This document shows, in pieces, positions 8,356-14,646 of a stretch of 20,204 bases of DNA (position 1 is its first letter; each line of letters begins with the position of its first letter). The notes under the pieces are model-generated. The model was not told where the DNA came from and ran no database searches. It worked only from the letters and a program-made list of their open reading frames with translations. This DNA is from a virus: the IMG/VR virus record IMGVR_UViG_3300035703_000471, positions 1 to 20,204 of that record, one strand, 5' to 3'. The position numbers and the translations under genes are program-made.

Positions 8356-8528
8356 TCTTCTTCCTCTTCGGTGTCATCTAGTTCGTCAACAAGTTGGTCA
8401 AACATGGCTTCGATTCTGTCCTCAAACCTGTCTACCAGTTCTTCTGATGTTATCCCTAAGATCTCCATGAGTGAGATCTCATCCAGCCTCTTAAGTTTAT
8501 CAAACAAGTCCAGAATCGTTAAAGCCAT
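8352..8528 (-). CDS. Small acidic protein coupled to nrdJ
   Basis: This 58-residue protein has a strong AAGGAG five bases before the ATG. It is helical and acidic (MALTILDLFDKLKRLDEI at the start; the end is five consecutive Glu after DDTE). Its stop overlaps the nrdJ start as ATGA. A similar short acidic ORF (DLFDKL, LGITSEELVDRF) is common in podophage replication regions as far as I recall, but I know of no assigned function. The coupling suggests it is made in a fixed ratio with the reductase; a regulatory or stabilising role is only a guess. Confidence 0.8.
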   Translation of the reverse strand: MALTILDLFDKLKRLDEISLMEILGITSEELVDRFEDRIEAMFDQLVDELDDTEEEEE

Positions 8529-8530
8529 AG

Positions 8531-8773
8531 CTACTCCTTATAGTACTTCTTAATCACGGTATCATAGTTTGCAATCACATACTCCAGATAGTGTACTGCT
8601 TTCTCTAAATCTTCTCTACCATTCTTACGTTGATGTCGTTGGACATACTTAACAACATTAGCTAACCAAGGATCTAAGGACCATGCTGAGATAACATCCC
8701 AAGGTTGTAGTGTTGTTTCCTTGTAATGATTACCACCAACCTGTTTAGCTTGGTTTGAGTATTTCGGCAGCAA
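8531..8773 (-). CDS. DUF3310 protein (SaV-like, putative nucleotide-related)
   Basis: The hallmark of this family is present: QVGGNHYKETTLQPWDVISA, followed by NVVKYVQRH, GREDLEKAVHYLEYVI and a tail YDTVIKKYYKE. The preferred start is TTG at 8773, because AAGGAG (8782-8787 on this strand) lies eight bases upstream. This gives 80 residues and a 29-base overlap with the exonuclease gene. An in-frame ATG at 8962 would add 63 residues of low-complexity sequence and overlap the exonuclease zinc ribbon by 218 bases, so it is unlikely. DUF3310 proteins occur widely in phages and have been loosely labelled nucleotide kinases, but I see no P-loop here. The activity is unknown. Confidence 0.8.
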   Translation of the reverse strand: MLPKYSNQAKQVGGNHYKETTLQPWDVISAWSLDPWLANVVKYVQRHQRKNGREDLEKAVHYLEYVIANYDTVIKKYYKE

Positions 8774-9479
8774 TTGGTTCACTCCTTCTTTGTTGTTGCC
8801 ATCCACCGCAGTCTTGGCACTGGTAACGCTGATACTTTCCGGTAAGGGACGTACTGAATCCACGCCTTTGTAGATTGATGCTACCACATCTTGTGCAGCT
8901 CCGATGATCCCCTGAGACGGAGATGTTCGGGTGGGTTCGAATCCAGGGAAGAAATCGCTCATAGACTTTTTCCAGTAAGATTACATCTTGTTTGTTGTAC
9001 TGCTCCATGACTTCCCACGCTGCTTTGTCTTTGTTCATACACTTGATCCAAAGTTCAAAGCCTTCATGCTTAGTCTTCTGTCCTAGTCCTAATGCTCTAG
9101 CGACATAGTCCAGTTTGTTACTAGGAAACCTAAATTCCTTTCTAGCAGTCTTTAACAGGTCAATCTGATGGTAAGGTGCTGGAGGAGACATACCAGCCTC
9201 GAGGAACTCTTTATTAAGTGTTGGTATGTCAAACCTAGTTCCATTGTAATGTACCACAGCATCGCATTCATCTAAGAGACTATGGATCTTCTTTAGCATA
9301 GTCTTCTTACCGTTTAGGATGCTGCTGAACATTAACTGATCACCTTGATACCACTTAGCGGACCAACACAAAACACTACTGCTGTCTACGATCTGACTGA
9401 TACTGATGTTCTGTTGAAACAAACCCCAGACATAAGCAGTGTTTGGTGCTGATTCAATATCAAGTAGCAGGATTCTCAT
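8745..9479 (-). CDS. DEDD-family 3'-5' exonuclease with C-terminal zinc ribbon
   Basis: This 244-residue RNase H-like exonuclease has motif I LLLDIES (D7, E9), motif II VVHYNGTRFDIPTL (D84), and motif III YNKQDVILLEKVY (Y161, D165), so it is of the DEDDy type. Beyond the fold is a four-cysteine zinc ribbon, CTRCGS (C195, C198) and CQDCGG (C221, C224). This shows that the frame continues to 8745. It probably acts on DNA ends or recombination intermediates. It is separate from the proofreading domain that the phage DNA polymerase already carries. The ATG overlaps the upstream gene by 20 bases. The substrate (DNA, RNA or both) cannot be told from sequence. Confidence 0.88.
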   Translation of the reverse strand: MRILLLDIESAPNTAYVWGLFQQNISISQIVDSSSVLCWSAKWYQGDQLMFSSILNGKKTMLKKIHSLLDECDAVVHYNGTRFDIPTLNKEFLEAGMSPPAPYHQIDLLKTARKEFRFPSNKLDYVARALGLGQKTKHEGFELWIKCMNKDKAAWEVMEQYNKQDVILLEKVYERFLPWIRTHPNISVSGDHRSCTRCGSINLQRRGFSTSLTGKYQRYQCQDCGGWQQQRRSEPIAAEILKPS

Positions 9480-9768
9480 CAGCTTCTGAGTCTGTGTCAG
9501 TGCTTACAGGATCATCATGTCCGAAGATGTTAACGATCTTTCCGAACTGATTAACAAACACTTTACCCTTGACATCGTAACCGTAGTAAGCACCAATAGC
9601 TTCACAGGCTGTTTCTAACAACTTAGGCCAAGCAATACCACTATCAAAGGTAACATTGATATCAACCATATGCTGTAGTGGAAAACCATAGTCAGCGTTG
9701 TGTTTTTTTCCTTCTTCATCTTCTTCTGACATTATCGACACATGAAAACTAATTTTACTGTTGCTCAT
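9460..9768 (-). CDS. Uncharacterised acidic protein between thyX and exonuclease
   Basis: This protein has about 102 residues when started at the ATG at 9768, which has GGAG six bases upstream; the ATGs at 9774 and 9780 are alternatives. It starts MSNSKISFHVSIMSEEDEEG and has a mixed alpha/beta middle (VDINVTFDSGIAWPKLLETA, then YDVKGKVFVNQFGKIVN). The tail is acidic and probably disordered (TDTDSEADE). It has no catalytic motif, membrane span or Cys cluster. It overlaps thyX by 14 bases and the exonuclease by 20, so it belongs to the same translation unit. I do not recognise the family. Confidence 0.75.
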   Translation of the reverse strand: MSNSKISFHVSIMSEEDEEGKKHNADYGFPLQHMVDINVTFDSGIAWPKLLETACEAIGAYYGYDVKGKVFVNQFGKIVNIFGHDDPVSTDTDSEADENPAT

Positions 9769-10465
9769 CTTCATCTCCATTCATTAGGGCATCCCAGGCA
9801 TTAGGGAATACTTCAGAGCAGGCTCGGCAGATGTTCTCTGCAACGATCCTTGTCTCTGCTTGGGCTTCCTTTGCTAACCTTAATTGACATACTCTAGCAA
9901 AGGCGTAAAGGCTCCCACTCCAATACCATTCAGTCATCATGGATTGGGGGAGAATCATCCTAGCCTGCTCAGGGCAAATACCTTCCTTAAGCATCAGCTC
10001 ATACAATGTTACCATATAAGCAGTGTACTTGTCAACTGTTTCATTCCAGTCAGTGAAACTTTTTACAGGCTCTGACGAACTACCTTGCTTGACATTAGGT
10101 GCTTTACGTCTGAAGTAAGTAGGTTGGTAGAACTCTGGTTTACTGTCAACATAGCGTCTACTGACTTCATTCCAGGCTAGCCCTACTGTATGCTTCATCA
10201 ACTGCCTAGCTACAAAGATTGGTGCTTTGATCCTGAACTGGATAAAGCAATGACTGAATGGACTCCAATGGTTGTGTTTAGCTAGATAGTTAATCAGCTT
10301 GATATCTTTAGGATCTAACACAGGTAAAGGAAAGTAATGATTGCTTTGCTCTGTGTCGTACCAATCAACAGCTTCTGACTCTTTATCGAAGCTAACACGG
10401 GCAGCATTGACAACTGTTAAGTCATCGCCCATGTGGTTTAGGTAATCAACCTTTATGTTTGCCAT
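9755..10465 (-). CDS. thyX: Flavin-dependent thymidylate synthase
   Basis: This 236-residue enzyme converts dUMP to dTMP using methylene-tetrahydrofolate, NADPH and FAD. It shows HWSPFSHCFIQFRIKAP (66-82), then ARQLMKHTVGLAWNEVSRRY (86-105), the phage variant of the ThyX signature. The central RHR is KHT here, and the spacing to the Ser is one residue longer than RHR-x7-S. Later come EQARMILP and the substrate-side block GSLYAFARVCQLRLAKEAQA. The gene overlaps the PD-(D/E)XK nuclease by 20 bases and the next gene by 14. It works with NrdJ to raise dTTP supply. ThyX rather than ThyA is usual where host dihydrofolate reductase is limiting. Confidence 0.94.
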   Translation of the reverse strand: MANIKVDYLNHMGDDLTVVNAARVSFDKESEAVDWYDTEQSNHYFPLPVLDPKDIKLINYLAKHNHWSPFSHCFIQFRIKAPIFVARQLMKHTVGLAWNEVSRRYVDSKPEFYQPTYFRRKAPNVKQGSSSEPVKSFTDWNETVDKYTAYMVTLYELMLKEGICPEQARMILPQSMMTEWYWSGSLYAFARVCQLRLAKEAQAETRIVAENICRACSEVFPNAWDALMNGDEDEQQ

Positions 10466-10877
10466 AGACTTTTCTCAATGTGGTTGCTAGTTTACTTTGC
10501 TCTACAGTCTTCTGTCGTTGCTGGATCTCATACAACTTAGCCTTTGATGCTAGCTCTATGAAGTGATCAAGATCAACAACAGCTAAAGGTGTAGATCTAT
10601 TCTGCTTCAGAACCAGTAAAGGCTCTGTTTCTTTTCCTTCACAGTGCCGTATTGCTTGTTCGTAGTCGTTGAAGATAGCGATTCTTGCTCTGTTCTTGCA
10701 TTCGATGCCGTAACGGAATCTCTCCAAAGCATTCGACGAGAGCCAGACATCCTCGCCCTGTGTACCCATTGGTGTACTTTTGCAGTCATGTTCGCTCAGA
10801 TTAAAAGTATCTCTTAGTTTCTCAACTACTAGCTTTTGCAGTAGTCTTCCTTTGTTTTTTGCGCTTGAAGGCTTCAA
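10446..10877 (-). CDS. PD-(D/E)XK nuclease, possible Holliday-junction resolvase
   Basis: This 143-residue protein starts at TTG (10877), supported by GGAG seven bases upstream. The N-terminus SSAKNKGRLLQKLVVEKLRD is a helix like those that precede the nuclease core. The core has GEDVWLS (D43) followed by YGIECKNRA (E59-C-K61), a clear PD-(D/E)XK pattern, then LVLKQNRSTPLAVVDLDHFI. This layout is common in a small phage nuclease family often annotated as endonuclease or resolvase. It fits a role like T7 gp3 in resolving branched DNA, although it is not obviously homologous to gp3. The neighbours are a FEN-type nuclease and thyX. Substrate preference is inferred. Confidence 0.8.
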   Translation of the reverse strand: MKPSSAKNKGRLLQKLVVEKLRDTFNLSEHDCKSTPMGTQGEDVWLSSNALERFRYGIECKNRARIAIFNDYEQAIRHCEGKETEPLLVLKQNRSTPLAVVDLDHFIELASKAKLYEIQQRQKTVEQSKLATTLRKVYGKHKG

Positions 10878-11103
10878 TATCGATCTCCGTCCATTGACTA
10901 ATCCATGCTTTAGGAATGATCATCAATCCATTACACTCATCATCATGTATGGTGGCTGCGATGTGTACACAATCATTGTTCTCAAACGTCATGAACCCTA
11001 TTGCTTTACACTTTGCAGTATCACCAACACCCTTCTTAGACCATCCTGAGCTGGCTACTGCATCAACCCATTCTAAGTAAACTATTGTGTCGGTGGTTGC
11101 CAT
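10822..11103 (-). CDS. Conserved small phage protein, function unknown
   Basis: This 93-residue protein has its start 22 bases inside the FEN nuclease gene, with AGGAAG upstream. Its end overlaps the next nuclease gene by 56 bases. The core is beta-rich: TIVYLEWVDAVASSGW, then AIGFMTFENNDCVHIAATIH and GLMIIPKAWI. The tail is basic (EAFKRKKQRKTTAKASS), perhaps for nucleic-acid contact. Proteins with a WxDA..SxGW start and an IP+ motif near the end occur in many phages as far as I recall, without a known role. The overlap with two nuclease genes suggests co-expression for DNA processing. Confidence 0.75.
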   Translation of the reverse strand: MATTDTIVYLEWVDAVASSGWSKKGVGDTAKCKAIGFMTFENNDCVHIAATIHDDECNGLMIIPKAWISQWTEIDIEAFKRKKQRKTTAKASS

Positions 11104-11771
11104 AGCTCATCTTCCTGTCGTCTAATCCATAACAATTGACCATTCTCTATTACACGTTCTTGATTGTTATCGTAAGCCTTCAGCACAGCTTCATACATCT
11201 TTAGCTCTGTCTCAGCTTCAGCAAGGATCTTATCTGCTTTCTTAGGACCGATACCACGTAAGCCTTCGATGTTATCTACCTTGTCTCCAGTAAGGATTTG
11301 TCGGTAGAAGTTTTTAATAGCTTCTTTGTCGTCGATGTAATAACTCTCTTTCTTGATTGGATTGTAGTGATAACCAGGAATCATGTCTAAGTCTTTGTCA
11401 ATGGTAACGATTACCGATTTGTCTCGTAAGCTCGTGGCATGGATTCCAATAGCATCATCAGCCTCTTGTCCGTCGACCACTCTGAAGTCCCAAGCAGTAT
11501 GCAGGTACTCACGAAGGCGAGGAAGATGAATTGGCCTAGCTGCATCTTTTCTGTTTCCTTTGTAGGGTTGTGTCTTAGCAATGTCGTATCTAAAGTTATT
11601 AGATCCTGTCAGGTAGCCGACACAATCGTCAGAAGAGAGGTCTATAAAGACCAGCTCTTCCAACAACTCTGCCATGGTTTTGATGGCTACACTCTCAGTC
11701 TCTTCATTGCAGGCAAAGCCTACTCTGTAGCAGAGAATGTCACCATCAATGATTGGCAGTTTAGAGGACAT
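11082..11771 (-). CDS. 5'-3' exonuclease (FEN/PIN type)
   Basis: This 229-residue flap-endonuclease-family protein has metal ligands along the chain: IIDGDILCY (D9, D11), GQEADDAIG (E103, D105, D106), VTIDKDLDMI (D125, D127), and TGDKVDNIEG (D163, D166). The helix-hairpin-helix GIGPKKADKIL (173-183) binds the DNA backbone. It corresponds in role to the T7 gp6 exonuclease: removing RNA primers, degrading host DNA for precursors and processing ends. Its ATG lies 11 bases inside the ssDNA-binding protein gene. The length is normal for phage stand-alone members. Confidence 0.92.
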   Translation of the reverse strand: MSSKLPIIDGDILCYRVGFACNEETESVAIKTMAELLEELVFIDLSSDDCVGYLTGSNNFRYDIAKTQPYKGNRKDAARPIHLPRLREYLHTAWDFRVVDGQEADDAIGIHATSLRDKSVIVTIDKDLDMIPGYHYNPIKKESYYIDDKEAIKNFYRQILTGDKVDNIEGLRGIGPKKADKILAEAETELKMYEAVLKAYDNNQERVIENGQLLWIRRQEDELWQPPTQ

Positions 11772-12165
11772 CTTCCGTTTCTTCCTGATCCTGTTGTGGA
11801 TTGGAACTATAAGTAACTAGGTCAGTAATGACTAGCTTCTTCAGTGACGGTGAAACACCTTTCTTATTCTTAAAGGACCAGCTATAAGCACCTAAGACGC
11901 ATACAGCTTTGGTTCCATTACCGATATGAGCTAAGACCTCATCACCATTCTTATCTAATGCCTTGATGGTGTGGTTACTCTTAGCGGTAATAAAGAAGCC
12001 TTTACCTTCTTTGTTACGAACAGTGATACCCATATCCTCTAAAGCCCTTACAGCCTTCTCTGACAGGTTTGTCAGATCTACTTGATACTTACCAGACATG
12101 TCGTTAGGCTTGTCTAGGAAAGGCCACATAAGGGTTGCTTCGATACGTACAGGTTTGATATCCAT
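11761..12165 (-). CDS. Single-stranded DNA-binding protein
   Basis: This 134-residue OB-fold type protein starts MDIKPVRIEATLMWPFLDKP, with GKYQVDLTNL, the glycine-bearing strand GNGTKAVCVLGAYSWSFKNK, and KKLVITDLVTY. The very acidic C-terminus (DQEETEDVL) is the usual protein-interaction tail of phage and bacterial SSBs, such as T7 gp2.5. Its place between DNA polymerase and the FEN nuclease fits that role. It binds exposed single strands and recruits polymerase and helicase. GAGG precedes the ATG by five bases. Identification rests on size, fold hints, tail and context. Confidence 0.85.
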   Translation of the reverse strand: MDIKPVRIEATLMWPFLDKPNDMSGKYQVDLTNLSEKAVRALEDMGITVRNKEGKGFFITAKSNHTIKALDKNGDEVLAHIGNGTKAVCVLGAYSWSFKNKKGVSPSLKKLVITDLVTYSSNPQQDQEETEDVL

Positions 12166-12172
12166 AGTTTCC

Positions 12173-12388
12173 TCAGTTTAACTTTGCTTTATCAATCGCC
12201 ATCATTGCCATGATGTCTGCTCTTACACTCTCCTCTGCTGATTGTGCAACAGAGTATAACAACGTAACCATCGTACCATTTGATACAAGTTTGTCAGTAC
12301 TTATATCCATCAGTATATCACCATCATCACTCCTTGTAAAGCGAACAGTAACAGTTAGTTCATCGATCTTTAATGGATCGGTAATCAT
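12173..12388 (-). CDS. Small uncharacterised protein between ssb and pol
   Basis: This 71-residue protein starts in a TGATG overlap with the DNA polymerase stop, so it is translated by coupling. It is predicted to be alpha/beta: strands in ELTVTVRFTRSDDGDILMDI, then a helical second half (MVTLLYSVAQSAEESVRADI) ending MMAIDKAKLN. It has no Cys, no membrane span and no catalytic signature. It could be a polymerase accessory factor given its position, but that is inference only. Confidence 0.75.
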   Translation of the reverse strand: MITDPLKIDELTVTVRFTRSDDGDILMDISTDKLVSNGTMVTLLYSVAQSAEESVRADIMAMMAIDKAKLN

Positions 12389-14028
12389 CAGTGTGTTTCC
12401 TTCCAGTTGTTTCCTACTTTGTATTCACCCGTTAGAGGACAACGTAAACCCAAGGTAACACCAGCCTTCTCAATAGCTGCTACAGCGAGTTTACCAACAT
12501 CATCAGCGTACTGCTTAGGACATTCTATCTGCCATTCATCATGGACGTTAGCCACAAAGTGTGCAGGTATCTTATGTTTCTTCAGTGACTCATGTAGGTG
12601 GATCAGACCTTGCTTCATCGAGATCGCACCAGCTCCTTGAAGTAACGTGTTAAGTGCTGCGTGTTCCGACCGTACCCATAATCGACGACCGTCAAGGGCA
12701 GGTAAATACCCCTTCTCTGCATACCTGCTAACTTTATCTTTAAGTGTTTTGAGAGCTGGCGTATTCTTAAGGAAACGGGCGATGAGTTTCTTTCCTTCCT
12801 CGGCACTGCCTTGAGCAATTGATCCAATCTTAGCTGGCCCTGCTCCATAGAGAAAGGCATAGATAAACGTCTTTGCTTGCGCCCTACTCTCAAGACCAGC
12901 AGCGAGTTGGTTTTTAGTGTGGACATCCCCATTGATCACCTCCTTAGTGTACTCATCATCTTTCATGTAATGAGCTAACATACGTAGTTCTAACCCTGAA
13001 GCATCACAACCAACTAAGACATTGCCAGGATCTACAGTCCATACTTGTCTGCATATCTCACCATAGTCAGCATTGACAGCAGGAACCTGTGCCATATTAG
13101 GGCTGTGATGCGTCATGCGCCCTGTGACAGCACCATTAGTGATGACCTTACCGTGTACCCTACCATCATCAGCAACGTGCTCTAACCACGATGTAGCCTG
13201 TGCTATACGCTTCTGGATAAGTAGGTACTCAGCCATTGCCTTAGCCTCTGGATACGATAACTTAGACAGGATCACTTCATCAACCATTGGTTTACCTGTC
13301 TCAGTGAACTTATCAGGCTTCCATCCTAAAGATATCAGTCTACGTCCTATCTGATCTCTTGATCCTGGATTAAACACTTCGACATGATCCTTTAACTTCT
13401 TACCTGTCTTCTCACTGATACGCTCTGTAGTGATCGGTGGAAATATAGTCTGTAGTTCTTCCTCAATGTCAGATAACTTTGTCTTAAGATCAGAGACAAA
13501 TGAAGTACATAGTGGTATATCAAGTTTGAATCCATGTCTTTCTTGCTGTGCAACGATAAACTGTACAGTATGTTCGAGGTCAATGCTTTGTGGTGAAAAG
13601 TCTTTAAGTTCTGTACATAGTTTACTATGCAGTTCACCAGTGAGGTTAACATCTTGGATACAGTACTCAATCATCTCTTGTGTCAGAGCAGTGAAGTCTT
13701 GGAATTCAATCTTGTGATTCCCTAATCTTTTCCCCCATGCTTCTAGACTGTGACCTCCTTCTATACTGGGATTCCATAGCCTCGACAGCACGAGCGTATC
13801 TGAGGCCTTCTTGAGTGGTATCGTAATGTTCCACAATCTCCGAAGGTGGTAACCGTCGAAGCTGATTAGATTGTGTCCGATCACTGTGTCGTAATCCTCT
13901 ATAAGAGGCTTTAGTGTATTTGGATGAGTATGACATACCACCTCACTTGTTGTCAGATCCTTCGTGACTACGCAGAAGATAACAGTCTGTTCCATGTCTG
14001 TTTCGATGTCCAGCACTAAGCTCTTCAT
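12388..14028 (-). CDS. DNA polymerase, family A (T7 type) with 3'-5' exonuclease domain
   Basis: This 546-residue polymerase has exonuclease motifs LVLDIETD (D7, E9), IGHNLISFDGYHL (N53, D58) and EYCIQDV (Y122, D126). Polymerase motif A is VGCDASGLELRMLAHYM (D342). Motif B is QAKTFIYAFLYGAG (K386, Y390, Y394). Motif C is VANVHDEWQIE (H496, D497, E498). The residue equivalent to E. coli Pol I position 762 is Tyr390, as in T7, a state linked to virulent phages. It is shorter than T7 gp5 (704), mainly between the exonuclease and thumb. It has no good ribosome binding site of its own and starts inside the small coiled-coil ORF, so it is likely translated by coupling. Confidence 0.96.
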   Translation of the reverse strand: MKSLVLDIETDMEQTVIFCVVTKDLTTSEVVCHTHPNTLKPLIEDYDTVIGHNLISFDGYHLRRLWNITIPLKKASDTLVLSRLWNPSIEGGHSLEAWGKRLGNHKIEFQDFTALTQEMIEYCIQDVNLTGELHSKLCTELKDFSPQSIDLEHTVQFIVAQQERHGFKLDIPLCTSFVSDLKTKLSDIEEELQTIFPPITTERISEKTGKKLKDHVEVFNPGSRDQIGRRLISLGWKPDKFTETGKPMVDEVILSKLSYPEAKAMAEYLLIQKRIAQATSWLEHVADDGRVHGKVITNGAVTGRMTHHSPNMAQVPAVNADYGEICRQVWTVDPGNVLVGCDASGLELRMLAHYMKDDEYTKEVINGDVHTKNQLAAGLESRAQAKTFIYAFLYGAGPAKIGSIAQGSAEEGKKLIARFLKNTPALKTLKDKVSRYAEKGYLPALDGRRLWVRSEHAALNTLLQGAGAISMKQGLIHLHESLKKHKIPAHFVANVHDEWQIECPKQYADDVGKLAVAAIEKAGVTLGLRCPLTGEYKVGNNWKETH

Positions 14029-14122
14029 ATTTATGTACCAGTTTCTGATAGTCTTCTAGCAGTGTATCATATTTCTTCTTTAGCTCTGCATGGTCAGCTA
14101 ACAGCCTATCCATTACCCACAT
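13943..14122 (-). CDS. Small coiled-coil ORF overlapping the polymerase start
   Basis: This 59-residue ORF (ATG at 14122) begins in a TAATG overlap with the preceding gene, with GGAG seven bases upstream. Its first 36 residues form a perfect amphipathic helix (ADHAELKKKYDTLLEDYQKL), so they look selected. The last 23 residues run out of frame through the first 86 bases of the polymerase gene and look unstructured. Its translation would deliver ribosomes to the polymerase ATG at 14028, which lacks a clear Shine-Dalgarno. It may be a helper peptide, a translational leader for the polymerase, or both. Confidence 0.55.
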   Translation of the reverse strand: MWVMDRLLADHAELKKKYDTLLEDYQKLVHKYEELSAGHRNRHGTDCYLLRSHEGSDNK

Positions 14123-14313
14123 TAACCTTCTCCCCTGATGATGTCTGCTGCATCAGCATAACCTCTTCTTTCCAAGGCTTCAATACAGCGATCTAGTCTT
14201 TCTTCACTGGCTTGGAAGGCTACCATCTCAGCAAACTTCTCAAAGTCAAAGCGTTCACAATCCATGCGGTTGTTCCAGCATTGGCTCATCATGTCTCTAA
14301 GTGTTTGTTTCAC
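14122..14313 (-). CDS. Small uncharacterised helical protein
   Basis: The most likely start is GTG at 14313, with AAGGA eight bases upstream, giving 63 residues. An upstream ATG at 14358 would add 15 residues but overlap the preceding gene by 62 bases. The sequence is all-helical and charged (MKQTLRDMMSQCWNNRMDCE, then EERLDRCIEALERRGYADAA), ending RGEG. It has three Cys but no paired metal motif. It lies in the chain of tiny coupled genes between primase-helicase and polymerase. Function unknown. Confidence 0.65.
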   Translation of the reverse strand: MKQTLRDMMSQCWNNRMDCERFDFEKFAEMVAFQASEERLDRCIEALERRGYADAADIIRGEG

Positions 14314-14476
14314 TGCCGCTGTCCTTCCAATCAAAGTTCTGTGCTTTTTGATAAGCAAGTTTTATTGCTTCTTTGATACCCCACTGAATCAACATCTTAA
14401 CCTCTTCTTCAGTTAGATCCAAGTGTAGTGTAGCTGTACCGTCATCATGCTCTTCAATGCTTTGTACATCAGCCAT
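14297..14476 (-). CDS. Small uncharacterised acidic protein
   Basis: This 59-residue protein has AGGAG six bases before its ATG, and the ATG overlaps the previous stop (TAATG). It starts MADVQSIEEHDDGTATLHLD, with an amphipathic helix TEEEVKMLIQWGIKEAIKLA. It ends KDSGSETNT, with a 17-base overlap into the next gene. The strand-then-helix layout and acidic start are typical of small phage regulators or inhibitors, but no family is recognised. Confidence 0.75.
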   Translation of the reverse strand: MADVQSIEEHDDGTATLHLDLTEEEVKMLIQWGIKEAIKLAYQKAQNFDWKDSGSETNT

Positions 14477-14646
14477 TATGGTCTCCTATCAGCATCTTGG
14501 GTAGCTTCTAAGTAGTCTGATGCTCTTCTGATCTCATTGATGATCTCTTCGAACGAACAAACTACTTCACCCATTGTAGACCCTGTACGTATCTGCTGTA
14601 AAGCAAATCGTTTCGTATCCTCTTTCAAATCTTCATAAGTCTTCAT
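14476..14646 (-). CDS. Small uncharacterised helical protein
   Basis: This 56-residue protein starts at the ATG at 14646, inside the last 14 bases of the primase-helicase gene, with AGAGG nine bases upstream. A longer frame to 14784 would overlap the helicase by about 150 bases and is unlikely. It starts MKTYEDLKEDTKRFALQQIR, with a second helix CSFEEIINEIRRASDYLEA. There is no catalytic motif. Its stop is shared with the next start (TAATG), so it is one link in a translationally coupled chain. Confidence 0.7.
   Translation of the reverse strand: MKTYEDLKEDTKRFALQQIRTGSTMGEVVCSFEEIINEIRRASDYLEATQDADRRP

Noticed and set aside
8925-8955. tRNA T-arm-like sequence GGTTCGAATCC, possibly a tRNA end or attachment site
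   Set aside because: The flanking bases do not form a 5-bp T stem, no acceptor or anticodon arm is present, and the stretch lies inside the exonuclease coding sequence. No integrase is visible.
8774-8962. N-terminal extension of the DUF3310 protein to the ATG at 8962
   Set aside because: It would overlap the exonuclease zinc ribbon by 218 bases. The added residues look like out-of-frame sequence, and a well-placed AAGGAG supports the TTG at 8773.
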